Source: an uncultured Pseudomonadota bacterium
Lineage (GTDB): Bacteria > Pseudomonadota > Gammaproteobacteria > Burkholderiales > Rhodocyclaceae
Assembly (NCBI GenBank): GCA_946479855.1
Contig: CAMLHL010000017.1
Span: 1 to 44,153 of the forward strand
Direction: 5' to 3'
Length of the DNA: 44,153 nt
The translations under genes and the position numbers were made by a program. The stretch's first letter is position 1, and each line of letters begins with the position of its first letter. Below the pieces are notes generated by a model. That model did no database searches. It had not been told where the DNA came from and worked only from the letters and a program-made list of their open reading frames with translations. This document shows, piece after piece, positions 1 through 8,567 of the stretch.

Positions 1-160
1 AGAGCGTCGACCAGAATGCCTCCGGTTGATCGACCGACCATTGCCACAAATCGGCATAACGCCCCTGCCCGGTCGCCTGCATGAAGACCGCCATGCGGGT
101 CTCGCCGACCGTATGCGGATCAGGCTGCCAAAGTGGTTTTCCTTCGATGGCGTAGGTCAT
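1..160 (-). CDS. acetoacetyl-CoA synthetase, N-terminal fragment
   Basis: Only the first 53 codons are inside the window; the gene runs off the left edge. The peptide has the N-terminal cap pattern of acetoacetyl-CoA synthetases (an ACS_N-like segment): PLWQPDP near residue 9, then RMAVFMQ, and YADLWQWSVDQPEAFW near the cut. The ATP-binding core is not present, so the call rests on this short cap and could instead be another acyl-CoA synthetase of the same superfamily. The ATG at 160 is preceded by GGAG about 5 bases upstream, which fixes the start. It is divergent from the NRPS-like gene, with 172 bp between them. Confidence 0.7.
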   Translation of the reverse strand, partial: MTYAIEGKPLWQPDPHTVGETRMAVFMQATGQGRYADLWQWSVDQPEAFWSTL

Positions 161-332
161 GTTAGCTCCGTTATTGTTGGCAAGGTACCCAACAGCTTAG
201 CGGAGGTCAGAGCTGGCGTCAGCGGGAAACAGTTATTCACGATTTTCTGCCAACGTCGATCGCGAATCTACACATTGCTGCCATGAGGCGATGCTGAATC
301 AGTGATTTTATCTGGCGATTCGGCATTATCTG
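161..332. promoter_or_regulatory. divergent intergenic region with a short dyad
   Basis: This 172-bp spacer separates two divergent start codons and must hold both promoters. It contains a 6-bp inverted repeat, TGTTGG (175-180) and CCAACA (189-194), lying just upstream of the acyl-CoA synthetase start, where a repressor or activator could bind. The stretch is more AT-rich than its flanks from about 290 to 330. I could not pick a convincing -35/-10 pair on either strand, so no promoter is placed. Confidence 0.3.
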
Positions 333-3300
333 ATGGCAAACTGTCGGATTCACCAAATTGTTCGCTTTATGCTTGAAGCACCCCAGCCCGATCCGAGTTC
401 AAGTCTTTTGTTCGGTCCCTCCGAACCAACGCTGATCCGCACCGAAACGCTGGCCGAGCTGTTCGCAGAAACAGTCCGACGCATTCCGGATAAGATTGCC
501 CTGATCTTCGGCGCACGCACCGTCAGCTACGGCGAACTTGACGCACTTTCCGAAAAGATCGCCGGCCAGTTGATCAAAGCCGGCATCGGCCCCGGCAGCA
601 TCGTCGGACTCTGGCTGCCACGCGGTATCGAACTGCTGGTCATGCAACTCGGCATCGCCAAATCAGGCGCGGCCTGGCTGCCTTTCGACGCCGACACGCC
701 AGTCGACCGTATCAAGGTGTGTCTCGACGACGCGCAAGCCGCCGGGCTGCTCTGCGGCACCGCCCTGCCACCGGACGAAGAGATCGGCCGGCCCGTCTGG
801 CGGGCCGATGCACTACTCGCCACATCCTCCCCTGTTACCTATCAACGACCGGACACCAGCCCCGGTGATCCAGCCTACATCATCTACACCTCCGGATCGA
901 CTGGAAAGCCCAAGGGCATCCGTATCGACCAGGGTGCGATCTGCCATTTCCTGCGCAGCGAAAACAGCCAACTCGGGATACGCGAGGACGACCGCGTCTA
1001 CCAGGGCTTTTCCGTCGCCTTCGACATGTCGTTCGAAGAAATCTGGATCAGCTATTTGGTCGGCGCCACGCTATGGGTCGCTCCCCGAGAACTGGCGAGC
1101 GACCCCGAGGCGTTGCCGCTGGCGTTGATCGAACAGCAAATCACTGTCCTCCATGCCGTGCCGACCCTGCTTGCCCTGTTCAACCAGGACATTCCCACTC
1201 TCCGGTTGATCAATCTGGGCGGCGAAGCCTGCCCGGCTTCGCTGGCCGCCCGCTGGGCGACCGACGGGCGACAGGTTTTCAACACCTACGGTCCGACCGA
1301 AGCAACCGTATCAGCCAGCCTGGCGGAATTGCACCCCGGTCAGCCGGTAACCATCGGGCGACCGTTACCCAACTACGGCCTGCTGGTCATCGACGCCGCC
1401 GTCGAGAATGGCCTGCGCCTCTTGCCACGGGGTGAAACCGGCGAATTGTGCATTACCGGCCCGGGGATTGCCGCCGGCTATCTCGGGCGGCCCGACCTGA
1501 GCGCCGAGAAATTTCTTGCCAACCCGTTTGCCGGCAGCGGCGGACACCCGATCCTCTACCGCACCGGCGACCTCGCCCGGATCGACAGCGACGGTTGCAT
1601 CCAGTGCCTCGGCCGGACCGACGATCAGGTCAAGATTCGCGGCTTCCGCGTCGAACTCGGCGAAATCGAGGCCGCACTGTGTCGACAGGACGGGGTCGGA
1701 ACGGCAGCAGTCATTCTGCGCCACGACGACGGCATCGAAAGGCTGGTCGCCTACATCATTGCCGACGGCGCGGCAGCGCCGGCGTCCAGCCTGCTGCGCA
1801 CGGCACTGGCAAACGAGTTGCCACCCTACATGGTCCCGGTACATGTCGAAGCATTGGCGGAAATGCCGCGCCTGACCTCGGGCAAGATCGACCGCAAGGC
1901 GCTGCGGGCCAGGCCGCTTGCCATACCGGCCGAGGGCACCGATTCCGATAGCCCTGAAACAGCGGCCGAAGAAATACTCTTTGCCGCACTGGCCCGGCTT
2001 TTTCCAGGGCAGTCGATCCGTCGGGATGCCGACTTCTTCTCCGACCTTGGCGGCCATTCGCTGTTCGCCGCCCGCCTGGCATCGGCCCTGCGCAGCAATC
2101 CGCAATTCGCCTCCTTCACGGTCCGCGACATCTACCAGCATCGCAAAATCGGCCGTATTGGCGAACTGCTGGCGGAAACCGCCCTGCAACAGACAACGGC
2201 CGTCGCCCAGTGGACTCCGCCTTCCAGCCTGAAGCGGTGGCGCTGTGGCGCTGCGCAGGCAATCACCATCCCTGGTCTGGTTGTCCTGCGCATGTCGCAA
2301 TGGCTGGCCCCCTTCTTTACCTATCATTTCTTTACCGGTGACCCGGGCGATTCCATTCTCCGCGCCATCTTCGCCTCGCTCGGCATGTTCCTGCTGGCCA
2401 CCGTGCTCGGTTTTGCCATCGCGATTCTCGGCAAGTGGCTGATTGCCGGACGACTCAAGGCTGGCCGCTATCCCCTGTGGGGTCTGACCTACTTCCGCTG
2501 GTGGCTCGCCGATCGACTGATCGAAGGCGCTCCGCTCTACATGCTCAGCGGCTCTCCACTCTACGTCTGGTGGCTGCGAGCTCTCGGAGCAAAGATCGGC
2601 ACCGAAGTGACCATCGGTTCGGTAACCCTGCGCGCCCATGATCTGTTGGAGATAGACGATTTCGTCAGCCTCGGCAACGCCGTCAATCTTGAAAATGCCC
2701 GGGTCGAGCATGGCGAACTGATCCTTGGCCGGATCGCGATCGCACGCCATGCCTGCATCGGCTCCTATGCTGTTCTCGAGGGCAATACGGCCGTCGGCGA
2801 ATATGGCCATCTCGAGGGGCAATCCGCGCTCGGCGATGGCCTGCATCTGCCGGCTCGGCGTATATGGCAAGGCTCGCCCGCCCGCGACATCGGCAGTTTC
2901 GATCCCGGCCAGCAACTGCCCAGGCCAGAAATTTCCCGGCGATACCGGGTGAGCGAAAACCTCTTCTTCGTCGCCGGTGTGCTACTCACCGCCATGCTCT
3001 TCTTCATTCCGGTCTTCCCCAGCTTCCTGCTGGTCGACTGGCTCGACAGCGACGCCCATCCCTGGTTGCAAAGCAAGGACATCACTTTCCAGATCATTAA
3101 ATATTTTGTCTTCGCCTTCCCCGGAACAGCTGTCCTGATCGTGTGTACCGCCCTGCTCTGTGCCATCTTGCGCTGGGGCCTGTTGCCCCGGCTGAGCGCA
3201 GGCTGCTGGCCAGTCCATAGCCGCATCTATCGCAGCCGCTGGCTGGTCAACCAGATCCAGGAAGCCAGTCTGAACATTCTGCACGGGGTCTATGCGACGG

Positions 3301-4370
3301 TGTACGCCCCGTTCTGGTATCGCCTGCTCGGCGCCAAGGTTGGCCGCGACGCCGAAATATCCACCGCCCAGGGCCTGGTTCCCGATCTCCTGACGCTCGG
3401 TGACGAAACCTTCATCGCCGACGCCGTCATGCTTGGCGACGAGGAAGTCGACGGCGGCTGGATGCGCATGCGCCCGACCGTGATCGGCCAGCGCAGCTTC
3501 GTCGGCAACGGTGCCTTCATCCCTGACGGCACCATCCTGCCGGAAAACGTCCTGATCGGCGTCCATTCCCGAGCCCCGGCCAATGAGCAGATGCAGAGCG
3601 GCGACACCTGGCTCGGTTCGCCCGCCATCAATCTGCCGGCCCGCGAGCAGACCAGCGGCTTCCCGGAAACCCTGACCTTCCACCCATCCCGCTCCCGTCG
3701 GCTGGGACGCGGCCTGGTCGAGGCCTTCCGCATCATCACCCCGCATGCGGCAGTAATCGCCGTCGGCTATACCGTCGTCCTCAACATCATGCCGCTGGCC
3801 GAGGCGGGGCGCTGGGGCGCTGTCATCTGGTATTTGAACCTGGCCGGACTCTTTTATGGGCTGGGCGCTTTTTTCTTCGTCGCAATCCTGAAGTGGTTGC
3901 TGATCGGTCGCTACGACAAGCGCTCGCAACCGATGTGGACGCCCTTCGTATGGGTTTCGGAAGGCATCACCAACCTCTTCGAGGGCATCACCGTTCCGAA
4001 TCTCATGCGCTACCTACGCGGCACGCCATGGCTGCCGCTGGCCTTCAACCTGCTCGGTTGCCGGATCGGCCGCGGGGTCTATCTGGACACCACCGACTTC
4101 ACGGAATTCGATTGCGTACACATCGGCGATTTTAGCGAACTCAATGCGCTGACCTGCCCGCAAACCCATCTCTTCGAAGATCGCGTGATGAAGATCGATC
4201 ATGTCGAAATCGGCGAAAAGGTATGCCTAAATGCACGTTCCGCAGTCTTATACAGCGCCACGATCGGCAACAACGCAATGCTCGGCCCGCTGACCCTGGT
4301 CATGAAGGGTGAGGGAATTCCGGCCAGCTCCCGCTGGCATGGCTGTCCGGCCAGCCCCAACCGCCCTTGA
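333..4370 (+). CDS. Pls/PosA-type single-module NRPS with membrane-embedded C-terminal domains
   Basis: A 1345-residue protein. It begins with an adenylation domain (about residues 35-525) with clear core motifs: YTSGSTGKPKG from about 182, NTYGPTEA, YRTGDLAR, GRTDDQVKIRGFRVE and GKIDRK. A carrier domain follows with the attachment site GGHSL, Ser576. The remaining ~750 residues alternate membrane pairs with three soluble left-handed-beta-helix-like blocks (about 745-865, 990-1110, 1230-1340). This is the architecture known for epsilon-poly-L-lysine synthetase: A-T, six membrane helices and three tandem domains that form the peptide bonds. There is no ordinary condensation or thioesterase domain. 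It is therefore expected to load one amino acid and polymerise it or attach it to an acceptor at the inner membrane. By-eye specificity code against GrsA: D-M-E-H-I-L-T-V-S-K; the Glu at the third position would suit a basic amino acid (inference). An in-frame ATG at 369 is an equally possible start. Confidence 0.85.
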   Translation: MANCRIHQIVRFMLEAPQPDPSSSLLFGPSEPTLIRTETLAELFAETVRRIPDKIALIFGARTVSYGELDALSEKIAGQLIKAGIGPGSIVGLWLPRGIELLVMQLGIAKSGAAWLPFDADTPVDRIKVCLDDAQAAGLLCGTALPPDEEIGRPVWRADALLATSSPVTYQRPDTSPGDPAYIIYTSGSTGKPKGIRIDQGAICHFLRSENSQLGIREDDRVYQGFSVAFDMSFEEIWISYLVGATLWVAPRELASDPEALPLALIEQQITVLHAVPTLLALFNQDIPTLRLINLGGEACPASLAARWATDGRQVFNTYGPTEATVSASLAELHPGQPVTIGRPLPNYGLLVIDAAVENGLRLLPRGETGELCITGPGIAAGYLGRPDLSAEKFLANPFAGSGGHPILYRTGDLARIDSDGCIQCLGRTDDQVKIRGFRVELGEIEAALCRQDGVGTAAVILRHDDGIERLVAYIIADGAAAPASSLLRTALANELPPYMVPVHVEALAEMPRLTSGKIDRKALRARPLAIPAEGTDSDSPETAAEEILFAALARLFPGQSIRRDADFFSDLGGHSLFAARLASALRSNPQFASFTVRDIYQHRKIGRIGELLAETALQQTTAVAQWTPPSSLKRWRCGAAQAITIPGLVVLRMSQWLAPFFTYHFFTGDPGDSILRAIFASLGMFLLATVLGFAIAILGKWLIAGRLKAGRYPLWGLTYFRWWLADRLIEGAPLYMLSGSPLYVWWLRALGAKIGTEVTIGSVTLRAHDLLEIDDFVSLGNAVNLENARVEHGELILGRIAIARHACIGSYAVLEGNTAVGEYGHLEGQSALGDGLHLPARRIWQGSPARDIGSFDPGQQLPRPEISRRYRVSENLFFVAGVLLTAMLFFIPVFPSFLLVDWLDSDAHPWLQSKDITFQIIKYFVFAFPGTAVLIVCTALLCAILRWGLLPRLSAGCWPVHSRIYRSRWLVNQIQEASLNILHGVYATVYAPFWYRLLGAKVGRDAEISTAQGLVPDLLTLGDETFIADAVMLGDEEVDGGWMRMRPTVIGQRSFVGNGAFIPDGTILPENVLIGVHSRAPANEQMQSGDTWLGSPAINLPAREQTSGFPETLTFHPSRSRRLGRGLVEAFRIITPHAAVIAVGYTVVLNIMPLAEAGRWGAVIWYLNLAGLFYGLGAFFFVAILKWLLIGRYDKRSQPMWTPFVWVSEGITNLFEGITVPNLMRYLRGTPWLPLAFNLLGCRIGRGVYLDTTDFTEFDCVHIGDFSELNALTCPQTHLFEDRVMKIDHVEIGEKVCLNARSAVLYSATIGNNAMLGPLTLVMKGEGIPASSRWHGCPASPNRP

Positions 4371-4378
4371 ACCCGGCC

Positions 4379-4981
4379 ATGATCAGCGTTCAGCGGTGGC
4401 CGGCCTGCGGCGAGAGCGTTACCCCTGAGAACGGCCTGATCATCGTCGCGGTCGACACCCCACCAACGCCGATTCGCGACGCCGCCCGCAAACTGGTACG
4501 CGACGCTGCCCGGCAAATTCTTGGCACCCTCCTGAATCGCCCGCCGGCTACCGTGAATTTGCTCTCCCAGCCGGGACAGGCGCCACGACTTGCCGACCGT
4601 GACGATATCCACCTGTCAATCAGCCACGAACCCGGGCTTTCGTTGCTCGCCATCAGCCAGCGAGGAGCGGTTGGCATCGATCTGTTACAAAGTACTGAAA
4701 CCCCAGACTGGCAAGCGGAGATAGCTACCTTGGCTGTCGATTATCTAGGACCTGCCATCGCTAAGAGCTTGCCAGGAAGGAATTCCGCCGAGCAAGCAAT
4801 CCGCTTTGCCGAGCAATGGGTCCAACATGAAGCTGCCCTGAAATGCATGGGTATCGGATTGATCGAATGGTATCCCGGATTAGCAGAACAGCTGGCCAGT
4901 TGCCAGGTATCCCGCCTGATTCTTCCGACAGGGCTGACAGGAGCTGCGGCAACTAAAGCGGCCGGAACCCCAGCCGCTTGA
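4379..4981 (+). CDS. 4'-phosphopantetheinyl transferase superfamily protein
   Basis: About 200 residues with the order of motifs seen in Sfp-type transferases: HLSISHEPG, then VGIDLL, then FAEQWVQHEAALK. Such enzymes move phosphopantetheine from CoA to the carrier-protein serine, and the neighbouring NRPS (Ser576) is the obvious client. Two family residues differ: the GIDxE acid is Leu, and the WxxKEA lysine is His. The two metal ligands usually considered essential, the Asp of GID and the Glu of HEA, remain. The ATG at 4379 is chosen; a TTG at 4367 would overlap the NRPS stop. The 3' end overlaps the convergent maf gene by 29 bp. Confidence 0.75.
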   Translation: MISVQRWPACGESVTPENGLIIVAVDTPPTPIRDAARKLVRDAARQILGTLLNRPPATVNLLSQPGQAPRLADRDDIHLSISHEPGLSLLAISQRGAVGIDLLQSTETPDWQAEIATLAVDYLGPAIAKSLPGRNSAEQAIRFAEQWVQHEAALKCMGIGLIEWYPGLAEQLASCQVSRLILPTGLTGAAATKAAGTPAA

Positions 4982-5558
4982 GTAACTCACCGGTTTCGCA
5001 GACCGGCAGGCCCATGACACCGGTGTAGCTGCCAGCCAGATGTTCGACAAACAGGCCGGCCCGGCCCTGGATGCCGTAGGCGCCGGCCTTGTCCATCGGT
5101 TCTCCGCTCATCACGTAGTGGCGGATTTCCTGATCATCGATCTTGCGGAAGCGGACTTCACTGGTCGACAGCAAGTATTCGGTGCGTCCCTGGTGATTGA
5201 TCGCCACGCCAGTGAGCACACGATGCGTCTGCCCGGAAAGGCGGCGCAGGATGGCGGCAGCATCAGCCATATCAACCGGCTTGCCGATGATCTGACCATC
5301 CAGTTCCAGCGTCGTGTCGGCCGAGAGCACGGGACGCATCGGCAGGCGACGCTCCTCAACGATCTTCAGGCCGTGAATGGCCTTGGCCCTGGTCACCCGC
5401 TCAACATAATCAACCGGGTTCTCACCGGGCAGTGGGGTTTCGTCAGTCTCACTGTCGGCCCGCAGGCCGTCGCGAAAAACGACGGTATCGAAATCGATGC
5501 CGATCTGGTTCAGCAATTCACGGCGGCGCGGACTGCGCGAAGCGAGATAGAGACGCAT
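4953..5558 (-). CDS. maf: Maf-type nucleoside triphosphate pyrophosphatase
   Basis: A 201-residue house-cleaning pyrophosphatase that hydrolyses non-canonical or modified NTPs. Visible family motifs: LASRSPRRREL at residues 5-15, LSADTTLELDG near 79-88 with catalytic Asp81, IGKP at 91-94, and GAYGIQGRAGLF toward the C terminus. The ATG at 5558 is preferred because GGAGG lies 4 bases upstream; an adjacent ATG at 5561 would put the ribosome site directly against the start. It is the last gene of the minus-strand run and shares one base with the rlmH stop. Which Maf subfamily it belongs to (dTTP/UTP or m7GTP) was not settled. Confidence 0.9.
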   Translation of the reverse strand: MRLYLASRSPRRRELLNQIGIDFDTVVFRDGLRADSETDETPLPGENPVDYVERVTRAKAIHGLKIVEERRLPMRPVLSADTTLELDGQIIGKPVDMADAAAILRRLSGQTHRVLTGVAINHQGRTEYLLSTSEVRFRKIDDQEIRHYVMSGEPMDKAGAYGIQGRAGLFVEHLAGSYTGVMGLPVCETGELLKRLGFRPL

Positions 5559-6028
5559 CATCCCTCCCGGTGATAAGGATGGTTTTTCAGTACGCTGACG
5601 GCACGATAGAGTTGCTCGCACAATAGCAGACGAGCCATGCCGTGTGGCAGGGTCAGACTGGACAGCCGCAGCCGGTCGTCAGCCTGTTGCTTGAACTCTT
5701 CATCCAGCCCGTCGGCCCCGCCAATCAGCAACGCCACGTCACGGCCGTCCTGCATCCAGGCTTCCAGACGCTTGGCGAGCTTCAGGGTGGTCAGGTCGTC
5801 ACCCTTCTCATCGAGAACCACCAGACGACAGCCCGGCTGCAAGGCATCGCGAATGCGTGCCTTTTCAGCTGCCAGCAATTGCTCCCGGGTCTTGGAACCA
5901 CGGGCTTCCGGCTTGATTTCGGTGACACTGGCCGGCAGTTCGCGCGGCATGCGCTTGAGGTACTCGGCACAGCCTTCATCGACCCAGGCGGGCTGGCGAT
6001 GGCCGACGGCAAGTACGGCCAGCTTCAT
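5558..6028 (-). CDS. rlmH: 23S rRNA pseudouridine-1915 N3-methyltransferase
   Basis: A 156-residue SPOUT-class methyltransferase that acts on helix 69 of 23S rRNA in assembled 70S ribosomes. Visible: the N-terminal strand MKLAVLAVG, the knot motif LLIGGADGL in the second half, and the C-terminal signature [11 protein letters not shown]...NHPYHR that forms the SAM pocket. Length is exactly that of the family. The start ATG at 6028 overlaps the rsfS stop in an ATGA, so the two are translationally coupled. The rsfS-rlmH pair is a widely conserved ribosome-maintenance cassette. Confidence 0.95.
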   Translation of the reverse strand: MKLAVLAVGHRQPAWVDEGCAEYLKRMPRELPASVTEIKPEARGSKTREQLLAAEKARIRDALQPGCRLVVLDEKGDDLTTLKLAKRLEAWMQDGRDVALLIGGADGLDEEFKQQADDRLRLSSLTLPHGMARLLLCEQLYRAVSVLKNHPYHREG

Positions 6029-6390
6029 TCTTCCCTGACCTGCTCCACGGCTTTTCGCCGCTGGGCCGGCGTCGCCTGCCAGAGTTCCTCGAGGTTGTAG
6101 TACTGACGGACGTTGGGTTGCATGACATGAACGACGATGTCGCCGAGGTCGACCAGCACCCACTCACCGCTGTCTTCGCCTTCGGTCGAGATGACTTCGG
6201 CGCCGGCCTCCTTGACCTTTTCCTGAACACTGTTGGCCAGCGATTTGACCTGACGGTTGGAATCACCGGTGGCGATGACGATTCGATCGAACATCGAGGT
6301 CAGCTTGGTGGTGTTGATGACTTCAATGTCCTTGCCCTTGATGTCTTCAAGGGCGGAAACGACGATTTTTTGCAGCTTGCGGATATCCAT
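6025..6390 (-). CDS. rsfS: ribosome silencing factor RsfS
   Basis: A 121-residue protein of the RsfS/Iojap family, which binds uL14 on the 50S subunit and blocks subunit joining during starvation. The family pattern is visible: [49 protein letters not shown] and YYNLEELW. The start ATG at 6390 shares its A with the nadD stop (TGATG), and its stop overlaps rlmH, so nadD-rsfS-rlmH reads as one transcript, the order found in many proteobacteria. Confidence 0.96.
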   Translation of the reverse strand: MDIRKLQKIVVSALEDIKGKDIEVINTTKLTSMFDRIVIATGDSNRQVKSLANSVQEKVKEAGAEVISTEGEDSGEWVLVDLGDIVVHVMQPNVRQYYNLEELWQATPAQRRKAVEQVREE

Positions 6391-7043
6391 CAGGTACTTT
6401 TATAGAGTTGGTGAAGATCAATATAGTCGAGAACGCTATCCGGCAGCAAATAGCGCGCAGAAAGGCCGTTGGCCAGCAGCTTGCGGATTTGCGTTGCCGA
6501 AATGGCCAACTGGGTCATGGCGAAGGTGACGATGCCACCGGCTGTTGCCAATTGGAGGCCGCCGGCATCAGGCAGGCGGCGGCGGCTGAATTCGTCGGCC
6601 AGCGCATCGGACAGACTGGCGGTTTCGACGGGAAAACCGGGGCGATGGGAAACGGCGACATGAGCCAGTGCGAAAATTTCCTGCCAGCGATGCCAGGTGG
6701 CCAGACCGGCAAAAGCATCGGCGCCGACCAGCAGCACCAGCGATTGCTCGTCGCCGAGCTCGCGGCGCAGACGTTCCAGCGTATGCACCGTATAGCTGGG
6801 CACCTCCGCTTCGACCTCGCTGGCATCGACTGAAAATCGAGCATTTCCGGCCGTCGACCGCAGCACCATCTCCAGCCGCTGCTGCGCGGTAACCTGCGGC
6901 GAGCCGCGATGCGGCGGCTGACCGGCGGGAATCCAGCGCACCCCGCCAAGACCGAGCTGGGCGATGGACTCTTCGGCCAGACGGAGGTGACCGTAGTGCA
7001 CGGGATCGAAGGTGCCGCCGAACAGGCCGAGGGGTTCAGACAA
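6390..7043 (-). CDS. nadD: nicotinate-nucleotide adenylyltransferase
   Basis: Converts nicotinate mononucleotide and ATP to deamido-NAD in NAD synthesis. The first residues give the nucleotidyltransferase signature GLFGGTFDPVHYGHLRLA, and ISATQIRKLL near the C terminus corresponds to the ISxTxIR motif. No ATG lies at the expected N terminus. The protein fits the family length (217 residues) if it starts at TTG 7043, eight bases inside the 3' end of the preceding membrane-protein gene. The TTG start is therefore an inference from homology-like length, not from a strong ribosome site. Confidence 0.93.
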   Translation of the reverse strand: MSEPLGLFGGTFDPVHYGHLRLAEESIAQLGLGGVRWIPAGQPPHRGSPQVTAQQRLEMVLRSTAGNARFSVDASEVEAEVPSYTVHTLERLRRELGDEQSLVLLVGADAFAGLATWHRWQEIFALAHVAVSHRPGFPVETASLSDALADEFSRRRLPDAGGLQLATAGGIVTFAMTQLAISATQIRKLLANGLSARYLLPDSVLDYIDLHQLYKST

Positions 7044-7815
7044 TTTCGGAGATACCGAAGATGTCGCGGTAGCTGACGTAGAAGCTGGCGAAAATGGTGG
7101 GCGCCACAATCAGCACCATCGGCAAGGTGACAATGGCCGTCGCCAAATTCGCCGCGCCCGGCGCGATCAGCAACAGGACCCCGAGCAGCACCCCGGGCAG
7201 GATGCCGGCCAGCAGCAGCAGCCCGGCGCCATAGCTCAGGAACGGGCGCCAGTTCATCCCGCAGGCCATGAAGCTAAAGAACAGCGCCCGGCCAAGGGAC
7301 AGGCGATGCCAGGCGGCAAGCACCGGCGCAAACCAGTAAGCCATCATCACCGGCATCATCAGCAAGGTGACGAACAGGGCCGGCCACAGGAAATCGGCAT
7401 CTTCGAGCGCCGCCCGCTCGACCGGACTGCTCGACAGCATGAACTTCAGCAGGTCGCCGCCATCGACCAGCGACGACAGGCCGAGAATTCCCAGCGTACA
7501 GCCCAGGTAGAGCGCCCCCAGGGCCAGCAGGGTGCGGGTATTCTCCCGGAAGCTGCCGTAGAGCGTCTGCAGGCCGATCGGCTGGCCGCGATCGAGATGG
7601 CGCGCCGCCTGCATCAAGCCGACCGAGAGGCCGGGGATGGCCAACGAGGCGACCAGCACGCCGATGACCGGCAATACATTGAGGAAGAGCACGGTAAACC
7701 AGTAGGCCACTACCAGCATGCCCAGCATGATCGGGTTGCGGCGGAAAATGGCGAAGCCGCCGATGATCCATTGCCAGCCGGCGGCGGGCGGCAGAGTTTG
7801 GGCTCGCACCGTCAA
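7036..7815 (-). CDS. BPSS1780-type integral membrane protein (copy 1)
   Basis: About 259 residues with roughly six hydrophobic segments and short polar loops. It shares with the next gene upstream the overall plan: N-terminal W..IIGGF.IF..NP, a mid-protein AYWFAPVL segment and a C-terminal YVSYRDIFG. These are marks of a betaproteobacterial membrane family whose function is unknown to me. Start is uncertain: TTG 7815 overlaps the upstream stop (TTGA), while GTG 7809 is also possible. It sits between its paralogue and nadD, co-oriented and overlapping both. Confidence 0.8.
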   Translation of the reverse strand: MTVRAQTLPPAAGWQWIIGGFAIFRRNPIMLGMLVVAYWFTVLFLNVLPVIGVLVASLAIPGLSVGLMQAARHLDRGQPIGLQTLYGSFRENTRTLLALGALYLGCTLGILGLSSLVDGGDLLKFMLSSSPVERAALEDADFLWPALFVTLLMMPVMMAYWFAPVLAAWHRLSLGRALFFSFMACGMNWRPFLSYGAGLLLLAGILPGVLLGVLLLIAPGAANLATAIVTLPMVLIVAPTIFASFYVSYRDIFGISEIV

Positions 7816-8558
7816 CTACCCATGAAAATGTCGCGGTAGGAAGCGTAGACCGCGCCGGAAAAGACTGGCAACAGCAACAACAACCCCATGCCGACCGGCA
7901 ACATGGCAAAGAACAGGGCAACGACCAGAAATACGCCGAAAATGACCATCGGCAGCATGTTCTTGGCGCCGGCGGCAAAACTGGCCTTCATCGCCGCCAG
8001 CGGCTGCATGTCGTGGAAGAAGACCAGCGCCGGCGCAAACCAGGTCGCCATGATCACCGGCACCGACAGCACCATGACCAGCAGCCCGGCCAGCATGGCG
8101 CCGCCGAGCGCGATGCCGAAGCCGGCCACCTTGCCGGTGACGCCCCCCCCCAGGATGCCGCCGCTGAGCAGCATGAAGGCGATGAAGGCAATGCCGAAAA
8201 TACCGGCTGCGAAGAAGACGCCGACCATGACCAGTTGCCCGGCATTGTGGTGAAAGCCGGCGAAGAGGTCGGCAATTTCCGGTTCCTCGCCCTCGCCGAT
8301 CCGGCGGCAGAGCTTGATCATGCCGGCCCCAAACAGCGGGACCAGCAAATGGGCGGCGATCTGGCCGAACAGCGGCACGATGGAAATGGCCATCAGGATG
8401 ATCAGCAGGAGCAGCGTGCTGCCGATCCAGACCCCTGGATTAACCAGGAAAATGGCCCAGCCCTGGCGCAGCCAGTCGAAGCAGGCACCGGGATCGACTT
8501 CGCGGCTCTCGCCGGCAAAACGGGCCGGCGCCATCGGAAAAGCAGGAGTTTCGTTCAT
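7812..8558 (-). CDS. BPSS1780-type integral membrane protein (copy 2)
   Basis: A 248-residue multi-pass membrane protein, paralogous to the gene directly downstream. A ~45-residue cytosolic N-terminal stretch ends in CFDWLRQGWAIFLVNPG. About six hydrophobic segments follow, including a glycine-rich one, then ATWFAPALVFFHD, and the chain closes with YASYRDIFMGS. ATG 8558 is the start. No catalytic or transport motif is visible, so function is unassigned. Its stop overlaps the start of copy 1, so both copies are probably made in equal amounts and may pair. Confidence 0.82.
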   Translation of the reverse strand: MNETPAFPMAPARFAGESREVDPGACFDWLRQGWAIFLVNPGVWIGSTLLLLIILMAISIVPLFGQIAAHLLVPLFGAGMIKLCRRIGEGEEPEIADLFAGFHHNAGQLVMVGVFFAAGIFGIAFIAFMLLSGGILGGGVTGKVAGFGIALGGAMLAGLLVMVLSVPVIMATWFAPALVFFHDMQPLAAMKASFAAGAKNMLPMVIFGVFLVVALFFAMLPVGMGLLLLLPVFSGAVYASYRDIFMGS

Positions 8559-8567
8559 GCGCGGATG

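Noticed and set aside
1365..2915. 516-codon open frame on the minus strand
   Set aside because: Antisense to the adenylation/carrier part of the NRPS; no motif or ribosome site.
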